From: Azohydromonas caseinilytica
Lineage (GTDB): Bacteria > Pseudomonadota > Gammaproteobacteria > Burkholderiales > Burkholderiaceae_C
DNA length: 64,000 nt
Assembly (NCBI RefSeq): GCF_012927045.1
Contig: NZ_JABBFW010000028.1
Coordinates: 1-64,000 of the forward strand
Reading direction: 5' to 3'
Part shown: piece by piece, positions 52,583-60,451 of the stretch
Position numbering within the stretch: position 1 is the first letter of the stretch
Layout of the letters: the number at the start of each line of letters is the position of its first letter
The notes under the pieces: generated by a model
What the model saw: only the letters and a program-made list of their open reading frames with translations
Told to the model about the DNA's origin: nothing
The model's database searches: none
Program-made: the position numbers and the translations under genes

Positions 52583-53038
52583 ATGTACGCCAGGATTCTC
52601 GTTCCCGTCGATGGCAGCGACACCGCCGCGCGCGGTCTGGTCGAAGCCATTGGCCTGGCCCAGGCACTGAAGTCGACGCTCGTGTTGCTGCACGTGGTCA
52701 ATGACATCCCGATGATGGTGGAAATGGCCCCCGTCACGAGTTCCGCCGAGATGCACGCAAGCTTCGTGAAATACGGCCAGGACCTGCTCGCCCGCAGCAG
52801 CCGGCAAGCGCAGCAGGCCGGCGTGCGCGCGGAAGCCGTGTTGCAGGAGATCGTCTCCGGCCGGATCGGCACCTTCATCGCCGAGGAGGCCAAGGCCCGG
52901 GACTGCCAGCTCATCGTGATGGGCACGCATGGCCGGCGAGGCCTGAGCCGCCTGACCATGGGCAGCGACGCCGAGCTGGTCGTGCGCCATGCGCTGGTGC
53001 CCGTGCTGCTGGTGCGGCAGGAAGGATTCGAGCCCTGA
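52583..53038 (+). CDS. Universal stress protein (UspA family)
   Basis: A 151-residue protein: MYARILVPVDGSDTAARGLV at the start, VMGTHGRRGLSRLTMGSDAE (the ATP-binding G-2x-G-9x-G-S motif) and HALVPVLLVR at the end. It is an ATP-binding stress protein typical of FNR/FixK-controlled islands. ATG 52583 with GGGAG upstream. It is the intact counterpart of the truncated gene at 44731. Confidence 0.92.
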   Translation: MYARILVPVDGSDTAARGLVEAIGLAQALKSTLVLLHVVNDIPMMVEMAPVTSSAEMHASFVKYGQDLLARSSRQAQQAGVRAEAVLQEIVSGRIGTFIAEEAKARDCQLIVMGTHGRRGLSRLTMGSDAELVVRHALVPVLLVRQEGFEP

Positions 53039-53134
53039 TGCGAGCTGGAGTGGGACGACCAGCTGAGCCGGGGTGAATGGCTCTCACGGGCGGGTGCGCT
53101 GCAGGACCTGCGACTTGGTATTGCAGGGGGTGAC

Positions 53135-54076
53135 ATGGTTGCACAGCGCATCGTCGCGTTCATCCTGGCGGGGGGCGAAGGTACCCGACTTCACCCGTTC
53201 ACGCTGGCGCTGCCCAAGCCGGCACTGCCGCTGGCCGGCGGATGGCGGGTCATCGATGTTGTACTGAGCAACTTGTACAACTCGAAGATCCGTCAGATTT
53301 TCGTGCTGCTTCAGTACAAGCCTGACATCCTCGTTGCGCACCTGCAGCGGCGATGGAACATCGCCAGCCTGCACGCCGAGGACTTTGTCGAACCGGTGGT
53401 GCCGGGCAGCGGCACGACGGGTCGCGCGTTCAAGGGCACGGCACACGCTGTGTACGAATGCCTCGAACTGCTTGATGCGTCCGACCCGGATCTCATCGCC
53501 GTGTTCGCCGCCGACCACCTGTACCGGATGGATGTGCGGCAGATGGTGAGCTTCCACGCTGCCAAGCGGGCAGACGCGACCGTTGCCAGCCTGCCCCTCG
53601 CGCTGGAGCATGCAAGCGAGTTCGGCGTGGTTTGCACCGACTGCGATTCACGCATCCTCGAGTTTCAGGAGAAACCGGACAGGCCCGTGCCGATGCCTGG
53701 CCGTCCCCGGTGCGCGTTGGTCTCCATGGGCAACTACTTGTTCAAGCCCGAGATCCTGTACGCGGCCTTGCATGCCGCAGTGGCGCGCGGCGAATACGAT
53801 TTCGGCCGGCATGTGCTGCCCCGCCTGGTCAAGAACCATCGCGTCTGCGCATACGACTTCACGCACAACGTGGTACCGGGCGCATCGCCCCGGGAGCAGC
53901 CGGGCTATTGGCGTGACGTGGGCACTGTTGAAGCGTACCGGGCGGCACAGCACGACTTGGCAGGCCCCTTGCCCTGCTTCGACATGGACAACCCGGCATG
54001 GCCCATGGACTGGCGCCGCACGCGGCAAGAGCCTGAAGAGCCAAGGATGCTGCAGCGGGCCCGCCCAGCCGCATGA
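53135..54076 (+). CDS. GlgC-type nucleotidyltransferase lacking the C-terminal domain
   Basis: A 313-residue protein. The N-terminal Rossmann nucleotidyltransferase domain of glucose-1-phosphate adenylyltransferase is complete: FILAGGEGTRLHPFTLALPKPA, NIASLHAEDFVEPV, FKGTAHAVYE, FAADHLYRMD, EFQEKPDRP, and PGYWRDVGTVEAYRAAQHDL. The usual left-handed beta-helix of about 110 residues with the allosteric and subunit interfaces is missing, replaced by a short Arg/Pro tail. It may be unregulated or make a different NDP-sugar. ATG 53135 follows GGGGG. Confidence 0.82.
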   Translation: MVAQRIVAFILAGGEGTRLHPFTLALPKPALPLAGGWRVIDVVLSNLYNSKIRQIFVLLQYKPDILVAHLQRRWNIASLHAEDFVEPVVPGSGTTGRAFKGTAHAVYECLELLDASDPDLIAVFAADHLYRMDVRQMVSFHAAKRADATVASLPLALEHASEFGVVCTDCDSRILEFQEKPDRPVPMPGRPRCALVSMGNYLFKPEILYAALHAAVARGEYDFGRHVLPRLVKNHRVCAYDFTHNVVPGASPREQPGYWRDVGTVEAYRAAQHDLAGPLPCFDMDNPAWPMDWRRTRQEPEEPRMLQRARPAA

Positions 54077-54113
54077 CACGGCTGCCGCAGCAAGCCGCAG
54101 GTGCGCGAGGCAG

Positions 54114-54326
54114 TCAATCCAAGGCCACGGCTTGCACGACCGGCGTAGCGACGTCCCGTCCCAGGACGGAACGCGCAAAGAAGTAGTTGTTGCGGGCCCG
54201 CTCGCTCAGGGCATCGAGGTTCACATGCCCCTGGGCGTCACAAGGGAAGGCGTATGCACGGCCTGCGTTGAACAGGAACTGGAAGCGCATCTCGTAGCGG
54301 ACCGGAGAAGCGGTCGTGTCGCTCAT
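54114..54326 (-). CDS. Small conserved hypothetical protein
   Basis: A 70-residue soluble protein (VRYEMRFQFLFNAGRAYAFP, VNLDALSERARNNYFFARSV). I recall very similar short proteins in other Burkholderiales stress islands, but no function is known. It is divergent from the GMC oxidoreductase gene. ATG 54326 has GGAGACCTGCC just upstream. Confidence 0.7.
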   Translation of the reverse strand: MSDTTASPVRYEMRFQFLFNAGRAYAFPCDAQGHVNLDALSERARNNYFFARSVLGRDVATPVVQAVALD

Positions 54327-54513
54327 GGCAGGTCTCCGTCGAAGCCCCTCAACCTCAACTTATGCCTAGGGCATGAACCTCCCGTTAACCATGGGCAACA
54401 CTGCGCAAGGCTCGGTGAACAAACTGTGGCCAGGGGCCTTCAGCAGCCTGCGCGCCCAGGCGCCTGAGGCTGAGCATCCTTGCGCACCAGGCCCCGGAAG
54501 AGCCGGCAGCGAC

Positions 54514-56166
54514 ATGCACCAGGCCTGCGACTACGACTTCGTCGTGATCGGCTCCGGATTCGGAGGCAGCGTGTCCGCCCTTCGCCTTACGGAAAAGGGA
54601 TATCGCGTGGCCGTGCTCGAGCAGGGGCGCCGATGGACGCCGGCGGACTTGCCGAAGTCGAACTGGAACCTGGCCCGGTGGATCTGGCGGCCCGGCTTGG
54701 GGCTGCACGGCTTCTTCAGCATGCGCTTCTTTGCGCATGTGGTCGTGCTGCACGGCAACGCGGTGGGCGGCGGCTCGATCGCCTATGGCAACACCCTGCT
54801 CGTTGCGCCCGACCATGTCTGGACGCAGGGCAGCTGGGCTGGCCTGAACGACTGGGCCGCGGTGATGCCCGCGCACTATGCGACCGCAAAGCGGATACTC
54901 GGCGTGACGACGAACCGGTGGCTGGCGCCGGCGGATCTGCGGCTTCGGGACATGGCCCGCGCAGGCGGCGTGCAGGCGACCTTCCAGCCTACCGAGGTGG
55001 GCGTCTTCTTCGGCAAGGACGGCGACGCGCCGGGCACCCGGTACGACGATCCGTTCTTCGGCGGCGAAGGCCCAGCGCGCACCTCGTGCGTCGGCTGCGG
55101 CGGCTGCCTCGTGGGATGCCGGCATGGCGCCAAGAACACGCTGGACCGGAACTACCTGTACCTCGCCGAAAAGAGAGGCGCCGCCGTGCTCGCACAGACC
55201 AAGGTGGTGGATGTCCGGCCCATCGATGGACGGGACGACGGCGCCGCCGGGTATCTCGTGACCGCAGTGGCGCCCCCGGCGCCGGGGCGCAAAGGAACGA
55301 GGCGGTTCCGTTGCCGCGGGGTGGTTTTCGCCGCTTCGTCGCTCGGCACCCAGGAGCTGCTGTTCCGGCTGAAGGAGCGCGGCTCGCTGCCGCGGATTTC
55401 GGACGCGCTGGGCCACCACGTCCGCACCAATGCCGAGTCGCTGATCGGTGTCCGCTTTCCGGGGTCGAAGCTCGACCTGTCCCAGGGCATTGCCATCGGC
55501 TCGAGCGTGCACATCGACGAGCACACGCACATCGAGGCGGTGCGCTATCCCCGCGGCTCGGACTTCATGGGACTGCTGTCAACGGTGATGACGCTCGGAC
55601 GTCCGGGCCCGACCCGCATCCTCACGTGGCTCGCCACGCTGTCCCGGCTCATGGTGACCCAGCCGGCTCGGACGCTGCGTCTGCTGTCGCCGCTGGGGTT
55701 CGCCCGCGAATCCATGATCTTCCTGTGCATGCAGACGCTCGATGCGCACCTCACCATGCGTTGGGCGCGGCGCTGGTTCTGGCCGTTCTCGAAGGCCCTG
55801 GTCACGCATGGGAAGAAGATTCCGACCCTCATTCCCGCGGCAAACGCATTCGCCGTCAAGGCAGCCCAGGCCACCGGCGGCATCGCCATGACCTCCCTGC
55901 CCGAGATTCTGCTCAACGTGCCCATGACGGCGCACTGCATGGGCGGCGCAGCGATGGCGCACCATCGCGCGCAAGGGGTCTGCGATGGCAAGAGCCGCGT
56001 CTTCGGTTACCGGAACATGTACATCTGCGACGGCTCGATGCTCGGCGCCAACCTCGGCGTCAATCCCAGCCTCACCATCACGGCCCTGGCCGAGCATGCG
56101 ATGAGCCATATTCCCCGGGTCGAGCATCAGTCGTGGGATGCCATCGGCGAGGAGACCGGGCCATGA
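54514..56166 (+). CDS. GMC-family FAD-dependent oxidoreductase
   Basis: A 550-residue flavoprotein: FVVIGSGFGGSVSALRL (FAD fold), NAVGGGSIAYGNTL (GMC signature 1), a Cys-rich patch CVGCGGCLVGC followed by KNTLDRNYL, and C-terminal CMGGAAM and NPSLTITALAEHAM (FAD-binding and active-site region). It resembles cholesterol-oxidase-like/alcohol GMC dehydrogenases. ATG 54514 gives the usual start before the FAD fold; the frame is open 47 residues upstream without family match. It overlaps the aldehyde dehydrogenase start (ATGA), so the pair oxidises alcohol to aldehyde to acid. Confidence 0.85.
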   Translation: MHQACDYDFVVIGSGFGGSVSALRLTEKGYRVAVLEQGRRWTPADLPKSNWNLARWIWRPGLGLHGFFSMRFFAHVVVLHGNAVGGGSIAYGNTLLVAPDHVWTQGSWAGLNDWAAVMPAHYATAKRILGVTTNRWLAPADLRLRDMARAGGVQATFQPTEVGVFFGKDGDAPGTRYDDPFFGGEGPARTSCVGCGGCLVGCRHGAKNTLDRNYLYLAEKRGAAVLAQTKVVDVRPIDGRDDGAAGYLVTAVAPPAPGRKGTRRFRCRGVVFAASSLGTQELLFRLKERGSLPRISDALGHHVRTNAESLIGVRFPGSKLDLSQGIAIGSSVHIDEHTHIEAVRYPRGSDFMGLLSTVMTLGRPGPTRILTWLATLSRLMVTQPARTLRLLSPLGFARESMIFLCMQTLDAHLTMRWARRWFWPFSKALVTHGKKIPTLIPAANAFAVKAAQATGGIAMTSLPEILLNVPMTAHCMGGAAMAHHRAQGVCDGKSRVFGYRNMYICDGSMLGANLGVNPSLTITALAEHAMSHIPRVEHQSWDAIGEETGP

Positions 56167-57662
56167 CCGTGACAGCGCCTGCCACGGCGCCCTGGCTCCA
56201 GCATTTGCGCGCCGTCTTTGCCTTGCAGCACGCCGCATCCCGTGCGCAGGAGCCCATCGGCCATGCGCAGCGCCTGGACGCCCTGGAAGCGCTCCTGAGC
56301 GGCGTCCTCGAGCATGAAGACCTGCTGGTGCAGGCGCTGGATTCGGATTTCGGCCATCGCTCTGCCCACGAAACCCGGCTGCTCGAAATCATCCCGCTGG
56401 TGGAGGAAATCCGCTACATCCAGCGCCACCTGCGACGCTGGATGCGCCCGCGCCCGGCGCGGGTGAACTGGCAGTTCCTGCCGAGCCGCGCCCGGATCAT
56501 CTACCAGCCCCTCGGCGTGGTGGGTGTCATCGGCGCGTGGAACTACCAGCTGCTGCTGACGCTGTCGCCGCTGGCCAATGCACTGGCGGCCGGCAACCAC
56601 GTGATGGTCAAGCCCTCGGAGCTCGCGCCTGCGACCGCCAGCGTCATCGATCGGATGCTGCACGGCCTCTTTCCCGAAGACCACGTCGCCGTGGTCACGG
56701 GCGGAGCGGAGATCGCCGCCGCCTTCGCGGCGCTGCCCTTCGATCACCTGCTGTTCACCGGGTCCGGGCGAGTGGGCACGCTCGTGATGAAGGCGGCTGC
56801 CGAGAACCTCATGCCCGTGACCCTTGAGCTCGGAGGCAAGTCGCCCGCCCTCGTGCACGAGGCCTATCCGGTCCAGGTGGCCGCCGACCGCATCTGCTCC
56901 GCGAAATTCTGGAACGCCGGGCAGACCTGCATCGCGCCCGACTACGTCCTGGTGCCCTCGCAACGGGTGAACGATTTCGTGCGCGAGGCTGTAGCGGCCA
57001 TCTCCCGACGCTTCGAGCGTGCTCTCTCGGCCAGCCACTACACCGGCATGATCAATGAGGCCGGCTTCGAGCGCATGCGGTCGCTGGCCGACGACGCCCG
57101 CGCCAAGGGCGCCACGGTCCTGCACGTCAACCCGACCGGCGAACTGCCGATCCCGGGTCGCCGGGCCTTCCTGCCCACGCTGGTGCTGGGTGCCAACGAG
57201 TCCATGCGCGTGATGCAGGAGGAGATCTTCGGCCCGATCCTGCCCATCGTCGGCTATCGCGCGCTGGATCAGGCCATCGCCTTCATCAACGCCAGGCCGC
57301 GACCGTTGGCGCTGTACTACTTCGACAAGGACCGCAGGCGCATCGATCACGTCCTGCAGTGCACGGTTTCAGGGGGCGTGGTGGTCAACGATTGCATCTT
57401 CCATATGCCGCAACACGCGTTGCCGTTTGGCGGCGTGGGCGCAAGCGGCATGGGCGCGTACCACGGGTTCGATGGCTTCGAGACTTTTTCAAAGAAGAAG
57501 GGCGTGCTGTTGCAGCATGAATGGACAGGCTCGGCGCTCGCTCGCCTGACCAAGCCGCCCTACGACATCTGGACCGACCGGCTGATCTCTTTTCTGATCC
57601 GGCGCGGCTCGCGTTCCGTGAAGCACCCCACTCCCTCACCCTCCGAGACACGGAACCGGTGA
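56163..57662 (+). CDS. Coniferyl-aldehyde-dehydrogenase-type ALDH
   Basis: A 499-residue class-3-like aldehyde dehydrogenase: GVVGVIGAWNYQLLLTLSPL, LFTGSGRVGTLVMKAA, TLELGGKSP with general-base Glu, and AKFWNAGQTCIAPDY with catalytic Cys; the C-terminal PFGGVGASGMGAYHGFDGF is the CalB/ALDH3 signature. It probably acts on the aldehyde produced by the upstream GMC enzyme. Confidence 0.88.
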   Translation: MTVTAPATAPWLQHLRAVFALQHAASRAQEPIGHAQRLDALEALLSGVLEHEDLLVQALDSDFGHRSAHETRLLEIIPLVEEIRYIQRHLRRWMRPRPARVNWQFLPSRARIIYQPLGVVGVIGAWNYQLLLTLSPLANALAAGNHVMVKPSELAPATASVIDRMLHGLFPEDHVAVVTGGAEIAAAFAALPFDHLLFTGSGRVGTLVMKAAAENLMPVTLELGGKSPALVHEAYPVQVAADRICSAKFWNAGQTCIAPDYVLVPSQRVNDFVREAVAAISRRFERALSASHYTGMINEAGFERMRSLADDARAKGATVLHVNPTGELPIPGRRAFLPTLVLGANESMRVMQEEIFGPILPIVGYRALDQAIAFINARPRPLALYYFDKDRRRIDHVLQCTVSGGVVVNDCIFHMPQHALPFGGVGASGMGAYHGFDGFETFSKKKGVLLQHEWTGSALARLTKPPYDIWTDRLISFLIRRGSRSVKHPTPSPSETRNR

Positions 57663-57694
57663 GGGTTTCGCAACCTGCCGCGCAGCAGCGCGCT

Positions 57695-58363
57695 TCAGGG
57701 CGTGGCCGGGGAGGCCCGCTGCCAGTGCGTGTCCAGGATGCCGATGACCTCGTCATCCTCCACCTGATGAAAGTCGACGTAGGGCACCCCGACGGCGCGG
57801 AAGAACGCCGGCTGGGACAGGCACACCAGGTCATCGACCTCCCCGCGCAGCGCGGCGACGGCTTCCGCGGGCGCGACCGGAACGGCCAGCACGAGCCGCG
57901 CCGGCCTTCTGCGCCGCAGCGCCCGCAACGCGGCGCGCACCGTGGTGCCCGTGGCGATGCCGTCGTCCACCAGGACCGCCGTCTTGCCCTCGACCGGCAG
58001 CGGCGGGCGGCCGCGCAGGTAGGCGGCACGCCGGCGCTCGATCTCCAGGCGCTCGACCTCGGCCTGGCGCTCGACGTAATCCATGGTGGCGCCGGAAAAA
58101 TAAAGGGTTTCGCGGTCGATGACGGGCTCGTTGTGCGGCCCTTCGGCGATCGCCGCCACGGCGAGCTCACGCTGCCCCGGAGCGCCGATCTTGCGCACGA
58201 GCAGCAGGTCCAGCGGCGCGTGCAAGGCGTCGGCCACCTCGGCGGCCACCGGGACGCCGCCGCGCGGCAGCGCCAGCACCACCGGATCGACCAGCGTCAA
58301 CGCGGCAAGCGCCCGGGCCAGCAGGCGCCCGGCCTCCGTGCGGTTCGCGAACACATCGCGCAT
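57695..58363 (-). CDS. Phosphoribosyltransferase domain protein
   Basis: A 222-residue protein: VVLALPRGGVPVAAEVADAL and the PRPP loop AVLVDDGIATGTTVRAALRA define a type I PRTase of the group often found in stress islands (COG1926). The substrate is unknown. Together with the PRPP-synthase-like gene at 37648 it suggests a nucleotide or sugar-phosphate reaction in the island. It is divergent from the CapA-like gene. ATG 58363 lies about 54 bases after the predicted start from box 9. Confidence 0.85.
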   Translation of the reverse strand: MRDVFANRTEAGRLLARALAALTLVDPVVLALPRGGVPVAAEVADALHAPLDLLLVRKIGAPGQRELAVAAIAEGPHNEPVIDRETLYFSGATMDYVERQAEVERLEIERRRAAYLRGRPPLPVEGKTAVLVDDGIATGTTVRAALRALRRRRPARLVLAVPVAPAEAVAALRGEVDDLVCLSQPAFFRAVGVPYVDFHQVEDDEVIGILDTHWQRASPATP

Positions 58364-58451
58364 CACTGCTGCTCCCAAGGTCGCACACCGGCCTTCCTGG
58401 GCGACCGACCACGCCGGGAAACCGATGCTAGGCGCGTTGCCCGACCCCGCA

Positions 58452-58465
58452 TTGATGGCCGTCAA
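58452..58465 (-). promoter_or_regulatory. FixK/FNR-type box 9 (for the PRTase)
   Basis: TTGAT-GGCC-GTCAA, close to the classical FNR consensus. On the minus strand -10 TAGCAT at 58430-58425. Confidence 0.75.
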
Positions 58466-58486
58466 GGGCGCGGAACGCCGCGTGGC

Positions 58487-58500
58487 CTGATCGGCGTCAA
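58487..58500 (+). promoter_or_regulatory. FixK/FNR-type box 10 (for the CapA-like gene)
   Basis: CTGAT-CGGC-GTCAA (one mismatch in the first half). -10 TAGAGT at 58522-58527, predicted start near 58535. Confidence 0.65.
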
Positions 58501-58645
58501 GTCCACCCGGTGGCGCAGGCCTAGAGTTGGCCGCTGGCGCCCAACACGGGCGGGCCCAGCGCGCGATCTCGTGTCGCAGTGCCGGCCGCTGGACGAAGCG
58601 GCGCGAAGCCGCGACGTGCCGGGCTGAAACCAGGACTTGAGCCAC

Positions 58646-59758
58646 ATGGATACGGTCCGCCTCGTGCTTGCCGGCGACGTCATGCTGGGACGCGGTGTGG
58701 ACCAGGTGATGCCGGACCCGTTGCCGCCGCGCCTGTACGAACCCTGGGTACACGACGCCCGCGAGTACGTGCGCCTGGCCGAGCGGGCTCATGGCCCGAT
58801 ACCCGCGCCGGTGGACCTGGGCTATCCGTGGGGCGAAGCGCTGCGCGTGATGGACCGCATGGCGCCCGAGCTGCGCATCGTCAACCTGGAGACCGCGCTC
58901 ACCGCGAACGGGACACCCTGGCCCGGCAAGGGCATTCACTACCGCATGAACCCGCTGCACGCCGGCAGCCTGTGCGCGGCGCGCATCGACGCCTGTTCCC
59001 TGGCCAACAACCATGTGCTCGATTGGGGCGTCGAGGGGCTGAGCAGCACCCTGGCCGCCCTGCGGCGCGAGGGCATCGCCACGGCCGGGGCCGGGGCCGA
59101 CGAGCGCCGGGCACGGTCGCCCACGCCACTGGCCCTGCGCCACCCGGGGCGGCGGGTGCTGCTGTCGGCATGGGCCACGCCCGACAGCGGCGTGATGGCC
59201 GGCTGGGCGGCCACGCGTGAAACGCCCGGCATCGCCGTACTGCACGAACTGGACGCCGCCGCCGCGCGGCGCGTGCTGTCGGGCGTGCAGGCACAGCGGC
59301 GCCAGGGCGACCTGGTCATCGTCTCGCTGCACTGGGGCGGCAACTGGGTGGACGAGGTGCCGGCCGCGCATCGGGTCTTTGCACGCCGGCTGATCGACAT
59401 CGGCGCCGCCGACCTCGTGCATGGCCATTCCTCGCACCATCCGCTGCCCATGGAGGTACACGCCGGCAAGCTGATCCTGTACGGCTGCGGCGACCTGATC
59501 AACGACTACGAGGGGATCGACTCCCCGGGGCCGCTGCGCTCGGATGTCGGATGCCTCTACGCGGCCACGCTGTCGGCCGTCAACGGCAGCCTGCTCGCGC
59601 TGGAGATCGTGCCGTTGCAGCTGCGCCGCTTCAGGCTCGAACCGCCCGATCCCCTGGTGCGGCAGGAGCTGCACCGGATGCTCGATGCCGGCTGCCGCCG
59701 CTTCGGCACCCGCCTGGAAACCGATCCCGGCGGCTCCTGGCAGCTGGCCTGGAGCTGA
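58646..59758 (+). CDS. CapA-family (poly-gamma-glutamate synthesis-type) metallophosphatase-like protein
   Basis: A 370-residue protein: LVLAGDVMLGRGVDQ, LRIVNLETALT, DACSLANNHVLDWG, VIVSLHWGGNW and DLVHGHSSHHPLP are the motifs of the CapA/PgsA calcineurin-like group. There is no signal peptide, so it is cytosolic or peripherally bound, unlike PgsA. ATG 58646 with CAGGA upstream was preferred to TTG 58637. It is a common member of lxa-like islands. Confidence 0.85.
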   Translation: MDTVRLVLAGDVMLGRGVDQVMPDPLPPRLYEPWVHDAREYVRLAERAHGPIPAPVDLGYPWGEALRVMDRMAPELRIVNLETALTANGTPWPGKGIHYRMNPLHAGSLCAARIDACSLANNHVLDWGVEGLSSTLAALRREGIATAGAGADERRARSPTPLALRHPGRRVLLSAWATPDSGVMAGWAATRETPGIAVLHELDAAAARRVLSGVQAQRRQGDLVIVSLHWGGNWVDEVPAAHRVFARRLIDIGAADLVHGHSSHHPLPMEVHAGKLILYGCGDLINDYEGIDSPGPLRSDVGCLYAATLSAVNGSLLALEIVPLQLRRFRLEPPDPLVRQELHRMLDAGCRRFGTRLETDPGGSWQLAWS

Positions 59759-59809
59759 CCCGCTACCGCCCGCTGTCCGCGGCCACGCAGGCGTGGCTTT
59801 CCGGAACCG

Positions 59810-59991
59810 GCCCCAGGATGCTCCGGAGTGCCCGCGAACTGCGGCGAGGGCTTGTCCAGCGTGCAGGGGAAGCCGATGAGCAGCTCGTTGCGCGGCCCGA
59901 TGCCGCTGTCCAGGTACTGCAGCGCGGCCAGGGCCAGCAGGCAGCGTGTCGGCGCGATCCGCCACGGATGCAGCCTGGCCGACGGCAGCAA
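59810..59991 (-). pseudogene. Fragment of an acetoacetate-decarboxylase-like protein
   Basis: On the minus strand, LHPWRIAPTRCLLALAALQY, LDSGIGPRNELLIGFPC and TLDKPSPQFAG resemble the central strand region of the ADC-like family (YRDxDIGPYNEL). The match then ends. No catalytic Lys region is left. Short, so moderate confidence. Confidence 0.45.
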
Positions 59992-59994
59992 GGG

Positions 59995-60096
59995 TCACTG
60001 AACCGCGATGCGCAGCCGGCTGGTCGGCTCGCGCTTGGGCAGCGTGAGCTTGAGCACGCCGTCCTCGCGCTTGGCCGCCACGCTCAGGGCATTCAT
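59995..60096 (-). pseudogene. Collapsed Hsp20 copy (internal deletion)
   Basis: 33 codons: MNAL (as in the intact Hsp20) followed by [20 protein letters not shown] and TSRLRIAVQ, the last strand and C-terminus of Hsp20. About 108 codons of the crystallin domain are deleted in frame. Its upstream region with FixK boxes is kept. It could be transcribed and give a tiny peptide. Confidence 0.8.
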
Positions 60097-60227
60097 CGGA
60101 AAACTCCTTCGGTCATGGGCCGTTACGGTGTTACGGCCGCAACGGTCTGGCCCGCGGAGCGGCCAGCCGTTGCCTTCGCCGGTGCCGCGCGGGTCAAGAG
60201 AATGTTGGCCGACCGGCACGCCGCCTC

Positions 60228-60241
60228 TTGCGCCCTATCAA
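60228..60241 (-). promoter_or_regulatory. FixK/FNR-type box 11 (Hsp20 remnant side)
   Basis: TTGCG-CCCT-ATCAA; minus-strand CAACAT at 60207-60202. Confidence 0.65.
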
Positions 60242-60276
60242 GTTCGCGGCCTCGCGCCAGGCGACAGCGACGGGAC

Positions 60277-60290
60277 TTGCGATTTCGCAA
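60277..60290 (+). promoter_or_regulatory. FixK/FNR-type box 12 (for groEL)
   Basis: TTGCG-ATTT-CGCAA inside CTTGCGATTTCGCAAG, -10-like CAACAT at 60312. No CIRCE element (HrcA site) is present. Confidence 0.7.
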
Positions 60291-60451
60291 GCCACGCGGG
60301 ACGTCGTGGAACAACATCGCTCGCGTCGGCCGCGCGAGCATGGGCCTTGGCGCACGGTCTTCTGCGGCGCCCGTGGCGCCGCGCTCGTACCCGCCCGCCG
60401 TTCAGGCCGATTGACGAGCCCATTGACGGTCCGCATCACCGGAGGATGGCC

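Larger units (their letters stand above)
60097..60310. repeat. Duplicated divergent promoter region, copy B
   Basis: Second copy of the promoter segment described at 52277-52560. Shared words include CTCCTTCGGTCATG, AGCCGTTGCC, TTGCG-N4-ATCAA and ACTTGCGATTTCGCAAGCC. Here it separates the collapsed Hsp20 from GroEL. Confidence 0.65.

Noticed and set aside
54480-57662. A 1060-codon frame suggesting a GMC-ALDH fusion
   Set aside because: The upstream 560 codons are out-of-frame shadow of the GMC gene. The ALDH starts at 56163 in an ATGA overlap, so these are two proteins.
57695-59998. A 767-codon minus-strand open frame covering the CapA-like gene
   Set aside because: Only 57695-58363 is real (PRTase). 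The rest is antisense shadow of the CapA gene.
60097-60451. CIRCE (HrcA) element before groEL
   Set aside because: No TTAGCACTC-N9-GAGTGCTAA or close variant was found; only FixK-type boxes are present.
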